From the NCBI GenBank assembly GCA_029558715.1, contig JAKQEA010000157.1, forward strand, positions 1-64,000: a stretch of 64,000 nucleotides of DNA, given 5' to 3'. The DNA comes from Bacteroidota bacterium. Lineage in GTDB: Bacteria; Bacteroidota; Bacteroidia; Chitinophagales; Chitinophagaceae. This document shows positions 48,086-57,334 of this stretch, piece by piece. Positions within the stretch are counted from its first letter, which is position 1; each line of letters begins with the position of its first letter. Both the position numbers and the translations under genes were made by a program. Below the pieces are notes generated by a model. That model worked only from the letters and a program-made list of their open reading frames with translations, was not told the origin of the DNA and ran no database searches.

Positions 48086-48478
48086 TTAACTAATCACTAT
48101 TTCTTTCTTTACATTTTCTTTACCGGCAATGACAGGCAGGCTTACCTGCAGCACACCATCTGCATATTTAGCAGTGATATTTTTGGTGTCAATGCTTTCG
48201 TTCAATGTAAAGCTTCTTTTAAACCCGCCACGACTGTATTCCCGCAAAACCCATTCAGGCCGGGGAAAGCCTTCCGGGGGGGTGTAAGAAACAGTTAGCT
48301 CATTTCCATTTACATCTAAATGAAAATGTTCTTTGATGCGGCCGGGAGCAAACACCAGCATCTCATAGCTATTGTCTGTCTTGTAGATGTTGACGGCTGC
48401 CCGTTGCATGGAGCGGATAAACAGGGGTCTGTTTCCGTAAGCGTTGCCTTTTGCGGCACATGACTGATTGTAGTTCAT
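48086..48478 (-). CDS. Hsp20/alpha-crystallin small heat-shock protein
   Basis: ATP-independent holdase. The alpha-crystallin domain runs from about residue 28 (AVNIYKTDNSYEMLVFAPG) to DGVLQVSLPVI, ending in the IVIS tail that corresponds to the I-x-I/V oligomerisation motif. Includes EYSRGGFKRSFTL. 130 residues. The gene is alone and divergent from the carboxylase operon. Confidence 0.9.
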   Translation of the reverse strand: MNYNQSCAAKGNAYGNRPLFIRSMQRAAVNIYKTDNSYEMLVFAPGRIKEHFHLDVNGNELTVSYTPPEGFPRPEWVLREYSRGGFKRSFTLNESIDTKNITAKYADGVLQVSLPVIAGKENVKKEIVIS

Positions 48479-48818
48479 GTTTTCATTTTTAGGTTATAAA
48501 ATAAAATAACAGTGTAAAAGACATAAAAATGATGCCGGGATAATTTTGCTGCTATTCTGACATAAGCAACGACAAAGATGTATATGGCAAGGGTTAATTT
48601 ATCAGTTGCCCGCGGCTGATATTAATTCTGTGACAGAATGAGTATAATCATCAATTATGCATGAATAAACCATAACCTTGCAGATTGAATTAATAAGGTG
48701 CTTGCCAGTATCTTAGAGGTTCAGGTACCTGCAAAAAACCCGGAACCTGGTTCAGCTATCATGAAACGGCTTTTAATATTTCCCGAATCAGTTAACTTAC
48801 AAGAAAATCCCTTGCTAT
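48479..48818. other. Regulatory region between hsp20 and the carboxylase operon
   Basis: 340 bases between divergent genes without a credible ORF. It contains A/T-rich stretches and a short CAGGTACCTG palindrome near 48722. No terminator. Promoters for both sides are expected here. Confidence 0.4.
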
Positions 48819-49310
48819 ATGGCAGAAAATAAAAAAACCTATATGGTTAAAGCAAATGAGTTTGTTTTCACATTTAACCAGGAAGAGATTGACAAAGCAG
48901 ACTTTATAAAAAAAAATCCAACAGAATTTAATCTCATCAGGAACAATCGTTCTGTAAATGCCAAATTACTGGAATCAGATATCACTGGCAAAGAGGTAAA
49001 GATTGAAGTGGATGGAGAAACCTTTGAATTGTTGATAAAAGATGAACTGGATCAGATGCTGGACAGAATGGGATTCAGTACTGTTTCTTCCAAGCACATA
49101 AAAGAGATTAAAGCCCCTATGCCCGGCTTGGTACTTGAAGTAGCAGTTAAAGAAGGCCAGGAAGTAGAAGAAGGAGATAAGATACTCATCCTTGAGGCGA
49201 TGAAGATGGAGAACAGTATAATGATACATACCAATGCCAGGATTAAAAGGATAGCAGTATCTGCCGGACAAGCTGTGGATAAGGGTCAGGTGCTGGTGGA
49301 ATTAGAATAA
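48819..49310 (+). CDS. Biotin carboxyl carrier protein of an acyl-CoA carboxylase
   Basis: The C-terminal 75 residues form a biotinyl domain with the biotinylation motif EAMKMEN; the lysine carries biotin. The N-terminal part ([15 protein letters not shown]) is like the BT domain of propionyl-CoA carboxylase alpha subunits. 163 residues. First gene of a three-gene carboxylase operon. Confidence 0.92.
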   Translation: MAENKKTYMVKANEFVFTFNQEEIDKADFIKKNPTEFNLIRNNRSVNAKLLESDITGKEVKIEVDGETFELLIKDELDQMLDRMGFSTVSSKHIKEIKAPMPGLVLEVAVKEGQEVEEGDKILILEAMKMENSIMIHTNARIKRIAVSAGQAVDKGQVLVELE

Positions 49311-49332
49311 TTCAACAATCAAAAACATTGCA

Positions 49333-50808
49333 ATGAAAAAAATATTAGTTGCCAACCGCGGCGAAATTGCATTACGTATCATGCGGACGATTCGAAAAAT
49401 GGGTATAAAATCAGTGGCGGTATATTCAGAGGCTGACCGTCATTCGCCCCATGTATTATTTGCCGATGAAGCAGTTTATTTGGGAGCTGCCCCATCCAGC
49501 CAATCCTACCTGAATGGAGACAAGATCATTGCTTTTTGTAAAGAACTGGGTGTGGATGGAATCCACCCCGGCTATGGTTTCCTGAGCGAGAATGCAGAGT
49601 TTGCGCAGAAAGTAACAGATGCCGGCATAGAATTTATTGGGCCAACACCGGAAGCGATGCGGATCATGGGATCAAAGCTGGCGGCGAAGGAAAGTGTAAA
49701 AAAATATAATATCCCGATGGTACCCGGCATTGACCGGGCTATTGAAGATGTGAACCTGGCAATAGAAGTGGCTGATAAAATTGGTTACCCCGTATTGATC
49801 AAAGCATCAGCAGGTGGTGGCGGTAAAGGTATGCGGATCGTGGAAAAAGCTGATGATATGCAGGAGCAAATGGAAAGGGCTATCAGTGAAGCAAAATCTT
49901 CATTTGGGGATGGTTCAGTGTTTCTTGAAAAATATGTGACTTCACCCCGGCATATAGAAGTACAGGTGGTGGCAGATAAGTATGGCAATGTAATACATGG
50001 CCTGGAAAGAGAATGCAGTATTCAACGCCGTCACCAGAAAGTAGTGGAGGAAACTCCTTCAGCCATTGTTACCCCTGCAATGCGGGAAAAAATTGGTGAA
50101 GCAGCCGTTATGGTGGCCAAGTCTTGCAACTACGTTAGTACTGGTACTGTAGAGTTCCTGGTGGATGATAAACTGAATTTTTATTTTCTGGAAATGAATA
50201 CCCGTCTGCAGGTGGAACACCCGGTTTCTGAAATGATAATCGGGCTTGACCTGGTAGAGCAACAGATCCGGATAGCAAGAGATGAAAAATTAGGGATCAC
50301 CCAGGATGACATCAAACCCAACGGGCATGCCATTGAATTAAGGGTCTATGCTGAGGACCCGCTGAATAACTTCTTACCTTCCATTGGTACATTAACTAAA
50401 TATGAAAAACCAACCGGGGAAGGAATACGGGTAGATGATGGCTATGAAGAAGGAATGACGATCCCGATTTATTACGATCCGATGATCGCTAAACTGGCTG
50501 TTCATGGTAAAACAAGAACTGAAGCGATCCAGAAAATGTTACAGGCTATCAAAGAATATAAGATTGAAGGAGTAGCCACCACATTGCCCTTCGGGACTTT
50601 TGTATTTGAACATGAAGCATTCTTTTCCGGAAAGTTTGACACCCATTTTGTAAAAAACTATTATACTCCGGAGAAGATAAAGGAAAAGCAAAAAGCCAAT
50701 GCAGAGATAGCTGCTATGGTGGCGGTAAAATATTGGCAGGAAAGAAAGAAAATGTTAAGCCCTGTTGAACATAAATCAACCAGTTGGAAACGCCGGCTGG
50801 CACATTAG
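49333..50808 (+). CDS. Acyl-CoA carboxylase, biotin carboxylase subunit
   Basis: ATP-grasp enzyme that carboxylates biotin. It starts ILVANRGEIALRIMRT, has GGGGKGMRIV (ATP lid), ERECSIQRRHQKVVEE, FLEMNTRLQVEHPV with the catalytic residues and ELRVYAEDP. 491 residues. Same operon as the biotin carrier (22-base gap) and the carboxyltransferase, which points to propionyl-CoA or another short acyl-CoA rather than fatty acid synthesis alone. Confidence 0.93.
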   Translation: MKKILVANRGEIALRIMRTIRKMGIKSVAVYSEADRHSPHVLFADEAVYLGAAPSSQSYLNGDKIIAFCKELGVDGIHPGYGFLSENAEFAQKVTDAGIEFIGPTPEAMRIMGSKLAAKESVKKYNIPMVPGIDRAIEDVNLAIEVADKIGYPVLIKASAGGGGKGMRIVEKADDMQEQMERAISEAKSSFGDGSVFLEKYVTSPRHIEVQVVADKYGNVIHGLERECSIQRRHQKVVEETPSAIVTPAMREKIGEAAVMVAKSCNYVSTGTVEFLVDDKLNFYFLEMNTRLQVEHPVSEMIIGLDLVEQQIRIARDEKLGITQDDIKPNGHAIELRVYAEDPLNNFLPSIGTLTKYEKPTGEGIRVDDGYEEGMTIPIYYDPMIAKLAVHGKTRTEAIQKMLQAIKEYKIEGVATTLPFGTFVFEHEAFFSGKFDTHFVKNYYTPEKIKEKQKANAEIAAMVAVKYWQERKKMLSPVEHKSTSWKRRLAH

Positions 50809-50851
50809 CCAGCTAAGGCTACAAACCTTATTTCATTCAAAAAACTAATAC

Positions 50852-52393
50852 ATGAAACCGAAAGTTGAAATATTACGAGAGAAATTGGAAGAGGGAAAAT
50901 TAGGGGGAGGGATAAAAAGAATAGAAGCGCAGCATAAAAAAGGAAAACTTACTGCACGGGAAAGGGTGGAACTGCTGATGGACCCCGGTTCTTTTGAAGA
51001 AATCGGGGCATTGGTTACTCATCGTACAAAAGATTTTGGTATGGGTGACCAGCAATTTTATGGTGATGGTGTGATAACCGGGTATGGTACGGTGCACGGA
51101 AGATTAGTATATGTATTCGCACAGGACTTTACCGTTTTTGGAGGCTCTTTATCTGAAACACATGCCGAAAAAATTTGCCGTATCATGGATATGGCGATGA
51201 AAGCGGGTGCACCTATGATTGGATTGAATGATTCAGGTGGTGCCAGGATACAGGAGGGTGTAAGATCGCTGGGTGGTTATGCAGATATTTTTTATCGGAA
51301 TGTACAGGCATCAGGGGTTGTACCTCAGATTTCTGCTATTATGGGGCCCTGCGCAGGGGGTGCTGTTTATTCACCTGCAATGACTGATTTTACTATCATG
51401 GTAGAAAATACCAGTTATATGTTTGTTACCGGTCCCAATGTAGTAAAGACAGTGACCAATGAAGAAGTAAGTTCAGAAGAACTGGGAGGAGCATCTACTC
51501 ACTCTACCAAATCTGGTGTTACACATCTTACGGCAGTAAATGATATGGATTGTATCAATCAGGTAAAAAAACTGTTGAGCTATATGCCACAAAACTGCGA
51601 AGATGTCGTTGTTAAGCAACCTTATACATTGGGCGACGAGACAAGGGAAATACTGGAGACGATTGTGCCAGCCAGTGCCAATCAGCCATATGATATCCGT
51701 ACGGTCATAGAAGGTATTTGTGATACAGATTCTTTCTTTGAAGTGCATAAGTACTATGCTGATAATATTGTTGTTGGTTTTGCCAATATTGCAGGAAGGA
51801 GTATTGGTATTGTAGCAAATCAGCCAATGAGCCTGGCCGGGGTGCTGGATATTGACAGCTCTAAGAAAGGGGCAAGATTCACCCGTTTTTGTGATTGTTT
51901 TAATATTCCCTTATTAGTGCTGGTAGATGTACCTGGCTTTTTACCTGGTACCGACCAGGAATGGAATGGAATCATCACAAACGGAGCTAAGTTATTATAT
52001 GCACTGAGTGAAGCAACAGTACCCCGTGTTACAGTGATTACAAGAAAAGCATATGGTGGCGCATATGATGTAATGAACTCTAAACATATCGGTGCGGATA
52101 TGAATTATGCATGGCCCAGTGCAGAGATTGCAGTAATGGGTGCAAAAGGTGCCAGTGAGATCATTTTCAAAAGTGAAATTGCGGCCGCGGAAGATCCTGC
52201 AAAAAAATTGCTGGAGAAAGAAGCTGAATATGCGGAGCTATTTGCCAATCCATATACTGCAGCTGAAAGAGGATTTATTGATGAAGTGATTGAGCCAAGG
52301 GAGACAAGAAAAAAACTCATCAAAGCATTTGCGATGCTGGAGAATAAAGTAGCTAAAAGGCCGAGAAAAAAGCATGGAAATATTCCGTTATAA
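50852..52393 (+). CDS. Acyl-CoA carboxylase, carboxyltransferase (beta) subunit, propionyl-CoA type
   Basis: 513 residues with both carboxyltransferase halves: [14 protein letters not shown] and [13 protein letters not shown] in the N-half (oxyanion holes), and [18 protein letters not shown] and [18 protein letters not shown] in the C-half. This is the PccB/MmdA group that makes methylmalonyl-CoA from propionyl-CoA. Third gene of the operon. Confidence 0.93.
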   Translation: MKPKVEILREKLEEGKLGGGIKRIEAQHKKGKLTARERVELLMDPGSFEEIGALVTHRTKDFGMGDQQFYGDGVITGYGTVHGRLVYVFAQDFTVFGGSLSETHAEKICRIMDMAMKAGAPMIGLNDSGGARIQEGVRSLGGYADIFYRNVQASGVVPQISAIMGPCAGGAVYSPAMTDFTIMVENTSYMFVTGPNVVKTVTNEEVSSEELGGASTHSTKSGVTHLTAVNDMDCINQVKKLLSYMPQNCEDVVVKQPYTLGDETREILETIVPASANQPYDIRTVIEGICDTDSFFEVHKYYADNIVVGFANIAGRSIGIVANQPMSLAGVLDIDSSKKGARFTRFCDCFNIPLLVLVDVPGFLPGTDQEWNGIITNGAKLLYALSEATVPRVTVITRKAYGGAYDVMNSKHIGADMNYAWPSAEIAVMGAKGASEIIFKSEIAAAEDPAKKLLEKEAEYAELFANPYTAAERGFIDEVIEPRETRKKLIKAFAMLENKVAKRPRKKHGNIPL

Positions 52394-52399
52394 AAACCT

Positions 52400-53179
52400 T
52401 TATGCAGGTTGCTGCCTGAATATAGTACTGAGCAAGTTGTATAATTCAGGATTTTTTGTTTGCAATAAATCCGGTCTTTCAAAGAAATATTCTGCTACCA
52501 CTGCAAAGAATTCAGCTTCATTTGTGGCGCCATAGGGATTGATATCAGAGCGATCAGCCAGCATTTTCTTCATCTCCCGCTGCATCAGTTGCAACCAGGG
52601 AAGAACATACTGCTGCTGCAATATTAGTTCGGGAATACCATCAACAGCCCCGTCTGTTTTATCTACCAGGTGAACAAATTCATGAATGGCTGTATTTGAT
52701 TTACCGGACTTATTAATGAATGCCTGTCGCAGTTCATGTTGTGATAGTATCATAACACCATTCAAAGCACCATCACCCACCATTCCCAGTACAGAGCGAT
52801 CTCCTCCCTGTTGCTCAAAATCATGATTAAATGAATCAGGATACAATAATACTTCCCTCAGGTTTACATATTCCCATTCCGGGAAGCCAAAGATGGGAAT
52901 AACAGCACTGGCTGCAATCAGCACTTTATCTATGTCCTCAACAGGTGTATTAACACCGGTGATTTTAACTTGTGCTAAGAACAATTGCAGCTTTTTTTCA
53001 AATGCTGATTGCCTTGCTGCATCTAACTGATTGTAAAATGCTGATTGTTCTTTCAGGATGATACGATAATTGCCCGGCAACGGAGGTACAAAAAGAGATT
53101 TCTTCTTTGACCGTATCAGCACAGCTATTAATAATACCAGCAGGGCAAGGGCAAAAAGGGTGAACAAGATGATATCCAT
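52400..53179 (-). CDS. MtfA-like zinc peptidase (M90)
   Basis: One N-terminal transmembrane helix, then an M90 fold: TAIHEFVHLVDKTDGAVDGIP holds the HExxH zinc site, and YGATNEAEFFAVVAEYFFERP supplies the third ligand Glu. MtfA affects glucose uptake through Mlc in E. coli; no Mlc is seen here and the role in Bacteroidota is unknown. 259 residues. Confidence 0.88.
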   Translation of the reverse strand: MDIILFTLFALALLVLLIAVLIRSKKKSLFVPPLPGNYRIILKEQSAFYNQLDAARQSAFEKKLQLFLAQVKITGVNTPVEDIDKVLIAASAVIPIFGFPEWEYVNLREVLLYPDSFNHDFEQQGGDRSVLGMVGDGALNGVMILSQHELRQAFINKSGKSNTAIHEFVHLVDKTDGAVDGIPELILQQQYVLPWLQLMQREMKKMLADRSDINPYGATNEAEFFAVVAEYFFERPDLLQTKNPELYNLLSTIFRQQPA

Positions 53180-53236
53180 AACGGGTATGAAAATACAAAG
53201 CCCTCATCTATATAAATATGATATTTACATTGCAGG

Positions 53237-53578
53237 TTAGATCAGTTCTTTATTGGCAGCCGCTAAAAAGCAAAGACCAATAAGTAAGGAAGGTACTACA
53301 TACACCAAGCCAACAGAAGTATCTTTGATACTTAAAAAATATACCCCCATTACTAGTGCGCCGGCCAGTAATAACCGGCCACCCCAGAGCGGACGAAACC
53401 ATGCTATTACAAAACCAACAATAGTAAGCAGGGTAAATGGAAGGAATCGTAATAAATCCTTACCCATCCCACTCATAATATCAGGAAGACCTTCGCCAAT
53501 AAAAAAGGCAAGAAAAAAGGCCGTAACAAGCAAACCGCTGATACGGCCTGTCCACAATAGAATCTTATGCTGTTGCAT
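53237..53578 (-). CDS. Small membrane protein of unknown function
   Basis: 113 residues with four predicted transmembrane helices (GLLVTAFFLAFFIGEG, FTLLTIVGFVIAWF, LLLAGALVMGVYFL, VVPSLLIGLCFLAA). Resembles four-helix DUF7670-like proteins; no function assigned. It lies between two other minus-strand genes. Confidence 0.65.
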   Translation of the reverse strand: MQQHKILLWTGRISGLLVTAFFLAFFIGEGLPDIMSGMGKDLLRFLPFTLLTIVGFVIAWFRPLWGGRLLLAGALVMGVYFLSIKDTSVGLVYVVPSLLIGLCFLAAANKELI

Positions 53579-53614
53579 AGAATTACTTTAAACAGGTTTA
53601 TTAATTACACTGTC

Positions 53615-54277
53615 TCACATCGCTTTCATTACCGGTTGTTCTTTCAGGTTCACCAGTATGTTTTGTTTCACCATATCTTTTGCGATCATCTGTCCATACT
53701 CATGTCCAAGGGTTTCAGATGATGCAGGATCAAATGATTCACTCTGGGCTGAATATACCAGTTCATTACTGGTCAGGTCATACAGGTTGGTTTCCCAGAA
53801 ATACTTGGTGTCTTCAGTATAGTATCCGTCTGTATAGATTCTCCCGTAAATAGTTCTTGAATAACCCCAGAACCGGTTATAATAAACAGTGTAGGGAGTG
53901 TATTGCACTCGTCCGGGAACATAATACCTTTCCTTCGTTTTATCCAGCAGAACTACGGTCAGCACAGCGTCAATGCCTGAATTGCGCAGCTTGCTGATGG
54001 CCTGTTCTTCATTCATGTTCTCAAAGGTTTTGGGATTGTATTCATCGCAGGAACATATAGCATCATAACCCAGGTCTTTTAAATCACCTACCAGGTGTTG
54101 CTCCATTTTTTCACGAAGGGTTCTGTCTTTTTCCCGGATAAGACCTAATACAATTATCTTTTTGAATTTTTTTGGCTGTACATTTTCTGCTTTCCATGAA
54201 CTGGTAATATGGGAAGAGGGACCACAACCAGACAACAGGAATAAAAACACTACAGCCATTGATAATAGCTGTTTCAT
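53615..54277 (-). CDS. Lipoprotein of unknown function (DUF4136-like)
   Basis: Lipobox LLSGC after a signal peptide, then ITSSWKAENVQPKKFKKIIVLGL, which resembles DUF4136-type outer-membrane lipoproteins. The middle contains a Tyr-rich stretch (YYVPGRVQYTPYTVYYNRFWG), and the end SETLGHEYGQMIAKDMVKQNIL is like NTF/DUF4136 C-termini. 220 residues. Last chromosomal gene before the integrated element. Confidence 0.65.
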   Translation of the reverse strand: MKQLLSMAVVFLFLLSGCGPSSHITSSWKAENVQPKKFKKIIVLGLIREKDRTLREKMEQHLVGDLKDLGYDAICSCDEYNPKTFENMNEEQAISKLRNSGIDAVLTVVLLDKTKERYYVPGRVQYTPYTVYYNRFWGYSRTIYGRIYTDGYYTEDTKYFWETNLYDLTSNELVYSAQSESFDPASSETLGHEYGQMIAKDMVKQNILVNLKEQPVMKAM

Positions 54278-54390
54278 AATATTTTGTTTTACTTCTTGTA
54301 AGTTACCTCCTGCTCAAGCCTGTATATTATGATAGCTGTCATTTCCCCGATTGATTGTCGATAGCTATTACTTTCAATGATATAAAAAAA

Positions 54391-54410
54391 ACCCGGCAGT
54401 TATGCCGGGT
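54391..54410 (-). terminator. Terminator of the former tRNA-Asn gene
   Basis: ACCCGGCA-GTTA-TGCCGGGT is a perfect 8-bp hairpin followed by eight T on the minus strand. It lies directly after the tRNA-Asn 3' end. Confidence 0.85.
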
Positions 54411-54412
54411 TT

Positions 54413-54463
54413 GCTCCCCCTGTTGGACTTGAACCAACGACCCTCTGATTAACAGTCAGAACA
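54413..54463 (-). other. 3' part of tRNA-Asn(GTT): left attachment site of an integrated element
   Basis: On the minus strand: anticodon arm CTGA-CTGTTAA-TCAG, T arm around GTTCAAG, acceptor end CAGGGGGAGC. The sequence then departs from a tRNA: no D arm or 5' acceptor strand follows to the right. A tyrosine integrase gene starts 160 bases away. This is the usual footprint of integration into a tRNA 3' end; the restored full tRNA should be at the element's other end, outside the window. Confidence 0.8.
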
Positions 54464-54574
54464 ACCGCCCTTTCTTGTTTTCCTTTGATTTCTCTTGATT
54501 TCATAAACTATTGAATATCAGTAAATAATTTTCTTTTATTTTCTCTTATTACTACAATATTTAGCAATTATTAG

Positions 54575-54602
54575 TATCTTTGAGGTCACATTTGAGGTCA
54601 CA
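54575..54602 (+). promoter_or_regulatory. Integrase promoter with a tandem 12-bp repeat
   Basis: TATCTTTG (exact TAnnTTTG) at 54575-54582 is overlapped by two perfect copies of TTTGAGGTCACA (54579-54590 and 54591-54602), ending 20 bases before the integrase start. The repeats could bind a repressor or the integrase itself. Confidence 0.55.
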
Positions 54603-54622
54603 TTCCACTCAAAGGTATAAAT

Positions 54623-55846
54623 ATGGAACAGGAAAAAGTAACCGTCAGCTTCTTTCTCGATGCATCCCGCCCTAATGCTGAAGGCAGGTGTTTAATCAAA
54701 CTCAACATTTATCAGCGACCATTAAAAAAGCGGTACAGAACAAAGTATCATGCTACTGAAAGAGAGTGGGAAAAGATCAACAGTTCTAATCTCAGGGATG
54801 ACGAACTCAAGAAAATCAAGAAGGGTTTGAATAAGATCACTGATAAAGCTGAGGATATTATCAAGAAGCTGGCACCTTTTTCCTTTGTTGCTTTTGAAGA
54901 AGCCTATTTTGACAAAGAAGCGGCAAAGCATAGTAATATACTCAAATACTGGTTTGATAAATACATTCAGCACCTGAAACATTCCGGGCAAATCGGTACG
55001 GCCATTTCTTATAATACCACGCTTAATTCAATCAATGGTTTCCGCAAAAACCTAAGCCTGCATGATATTACTCCAGCGCTGTTGCAGGATTACGAAACCC
55101 ATTTATTAAAAGATGGTAAGTCTGTCAGTACAGTTGGTATTTACATGCGACAGCTCCGGGCCATCATTAACCAGGCAATTGATGCCAATGTAATTTCATC
55201 TGATAAATATCCATTCAAAAAATACCAGATCCCGGCAGGACGTAATATCAAAAAAGCATTGAGCGAAGCTGACCTGAACAAGCTGCTTTCTTACAAACCT
55301 GATACAGCAGACAAACAAAAAGCCATTGATTTCTGGCTATTCTCTTACCTCTGTAATGGGATGAACTTTGCAGATATTATAGAATTGAAACCCGAAAATA
55401 TTAGCGGCAACTATCTGCATTTCATCCGGGCAAAAACCAAACGCACCAAAAAGAAAGACCTTCGCCCCATCCGGGTTGGCCTTAATGCCAGGGCATTGGA
55501 AATTATCAAGCGTCAAAAAAATACTGACAAGGCTAATCCTTTTTTGTTCCCCATATTGGAAGATGGATTAACACCACTTACCACAAAACACCGCTGCCAG
55601 CGATTTATTAAGTGGGTGAATAACAAAATGGAAGTTATTAGAAAGGAACTTAAAATAGAGCAGAAGATCGGCACCTACACAGCCCGGCATTCATTCTCAA
55701 CCGTACTTAAACGTAAAGGTATTCCCACGGAGTTTATCAAAGAATCGCTGGGGCATAGCTCATTGGTTACAACTGAGAATTATTTAGATAGCTTTACAGA
55801 TGATGTAAAGCTGCAATATGCAAACCTGTTAACAGACCTTAAATAA
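54623..55846 (+). CDS. Tyrosine-type site-specific integrase
   Basis: 407 residues: an Arm-binding N-domain (VTVSFFLDASRPN), a SAM-like core-binding domain (about 105-205) and the catalytic domain with Arg in FADIIELKPENI region, TARHSFSTVLKRKG (H-x-x-R box), LGHSSLVTTENYL with the His and the nucleophile Tyr. Drives integration into the adjacent tRNA-Asn. Typical of Bacteroidota conjugative or mobilisable elements. Confidence 0.92.
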   Translation: MEQEKVTVSFFLDASRPNAEGRCLIKLNIYQRPLKKRYRTKYHATEREWEKINSSNLRDDELKKIKKGLNKITDKAEDIIKKLAPFSFVAFEEAYFDKEAAKHSNILKYWFDKYIQHLKHSGQIGTAISYNTTLNSINGFRKNLSLHDITPALLQDYETHLLKDGKSVSTVGIYMRQLRAIINQAIDANVISSDKYPFKKYQIPAGRNIKKALSEADLNKLLSYKPDTADKQKAIDFWLFSYLCNGMNFADIIELKPENISGNYLHFIRAKTKRTKKKDLRPIRVGLNARALEIIKRQKNTDKANPFLFPILEDGLTPLTTKHRCQRFIKWVNNKMEVIRKELKIEQKIGTYTARHSFSTVLKRKGIPTEFIKESLGHSSLVTTENYLDSFTDDVKLQYANLLTDLK

Positions 55847-55853
55847 CTGCTCT

Positions 55854-56903
55854 ATGGAGATGAAGATTTTCAATCATGTGCTGTTCGACAGCCTGATGCC
55901 CTGGTTGATCAAAACGGCTGATATACGGCCAATGAACGAATGCCTGAAAGCGGCAGCAAAAATATTACCGGAAACACAACAGGACCTTACAGAACAAGAA
56001 AGCAAACTGCTTACAAATAGAACTACACTGCTTGAATGGCTAAAAAAACAAAAATCAACAACCGCAAAACTCAATCCCCTTAACTACTCAACTGCTTTAC
56101 CCGATTATACCGATACTGCTACTAAATTTTATTCAACGCTGATTGATGCTGAATGTCTGCGTATCTATAATGCCATGCTTTCGGTTTCTGAAAAGTATAA
56201 GTCCGATAATGACCTCTTGAGCTATCATGCCACTAATGCACTTCGCAACCTCAAACACTATGTGTTAACGGCCAGCAAAGAAATTAAAGCCCGAAAGCTT
56301 TCCTACAATGATGGCAAAATAGATGATCTGTCAACCTTTGTTTTGTTCTATTTGAAATACAAATTGATAGCCCTGTACTTCAGCATTCAATTGGTAAATG
56401 AAAAGTCCATTGATTCAATTGTTGAATTGGAGGACTTCTACCTGATGGAGCTGAATGAAACTAAAGCTGATGTTCACCCTATTTACCGGGAAGTACATGA
56501 AACTATAAATCTGAAAGAGGAGAAGCATAAGCGGCTAAACTTCGGTTTCACTGGCAAGCCCGATAAATTAAAATCTGTCATAAATGCCCTGTGTGCAAGA
56601 GTGGAATTATTGAAGGAAGAATTGTCACCGGCAGACATGCTTATTCAATTGTTACAATCAAAGGATATTAAACCGGGTAAAGTGAAAATATACCTGGACT
56701 GTGATAACAAGAATTTCAGGTACATTATTGAAAAGCTGGGGCATTACTTTTTTGATGACCTCTCCTTTATTAAGATTGAGCATACCCGGGCATTTTATTC
56801 AAAGAAAGGGAACCTGTTAACGGCCAATAGTCTCTCCAAAGCAGCCTCATCCAACCCCAAAGCAAAAGCAGATATTGATAAAATCTTCCAACAACTGCAA
56901 TAA
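55854..56903 (+). CDS. Element-encoded protein of unknown function
   Basis: 349 residues, mostly helical, starting 7 bases after the integrase stop. The last 110 residues (LKSVINALCARVELLKEEL, MLIQLLQSKDIKPGKVKIYLDCDNKNF in part, YIIEKLGHYFFDD, then GNLLTANSLSKA) recall the C-terminal region of RteC or DUF6617-like regulators of Bacteroides transposons, but the match is too loose to name. Probably a mobility or control protein. Confidence 0.55.
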   Translation: MEMKIFNHVLFDSLMPWLIKTADIRPMNECLKAAAKILPETQQDLTEQESKLLTNRTTLLEWLKKQKSTTAKLNPLNYSTALPDYTDTATKFYSTLIDAECLRIYNAMLSVSEKYKSDNDLLSYHATNALRNLKHYVLTASKEIKARKLSYNDGKIDDLSTFVLFYLKYKLIALYFSIQLVNEKSIDSIVELEDFYLMELNETKADVHPIYREVHETINLKEEKHKRLNFGFTGKPDKLKSVINALCARVELLKEELSPADMLIQLLQSKDIKPGKVKIYLDCDNKNFRYIIEKLGHYFFDDLSFIKIEHTRAFYSKKGNLLTANSLSKAASSNPKAKADIDKIFQQLQ

Positions 56904-57004
56904 AAAACATTCACTTTATTCAGGCTGAACCTTCAGGTATGAATACCTGAACCTTTTCCGCTCCCCGGTTTGCCAACTTGCTTTCAAATTAAAATTTTAA
57001 GCAA

Positions 57005-57304
57005 ATGGCAAACGAAAATTTAATCCTCGACAAGCTCACCGAAATAGCAAACAAGCTGGATGAGCAAAACCTTTTACAAAAAACAACCCTCAACTTCAAC
57101 GAGGCTTGTAAGTACCTTGATGTAAGCCCTTCTCACCTGTACAAGCTTACCAGTACAAAACAGGTTCCCCATTTCTGCCCACAGGGCAAAAAACTCTACT
57201 TCCGCCGGGACGAACTCGATACCTGGCTGCAGCGAAACCGGCAATCTGCGGATGATACCCCCACAGATGCTGCTGACCTCGTTATCCGCAGCCGCAGAAG
57301 TTAA
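57005..57304 (+). CDS. Excisionase-like helix-turn-helix protein
   Basis: 99 residues. The middle (FNEACKYLDVSPSHLYKLTS..VPHFCPQGKKLYFRRDELDTWL) is the winged-helix excisionase/AlpA domain found downstream of integrases in Bacteroidota elements. It probably assists excision or regulates the element's genes. Confidence 0.85.
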   Translation: MANENLILDKLTEIANKLDEQNLLQKTTLNFNEACKYLDVSPSHLYKLTSTKQVPHFCPQGKKLYFRRDELDTWLQRNRQSADDTPTDAADLVIRSRRS

Positions 57305-57334
57305 TCCTATTACAAACTATTAAAGAATTGAAGA

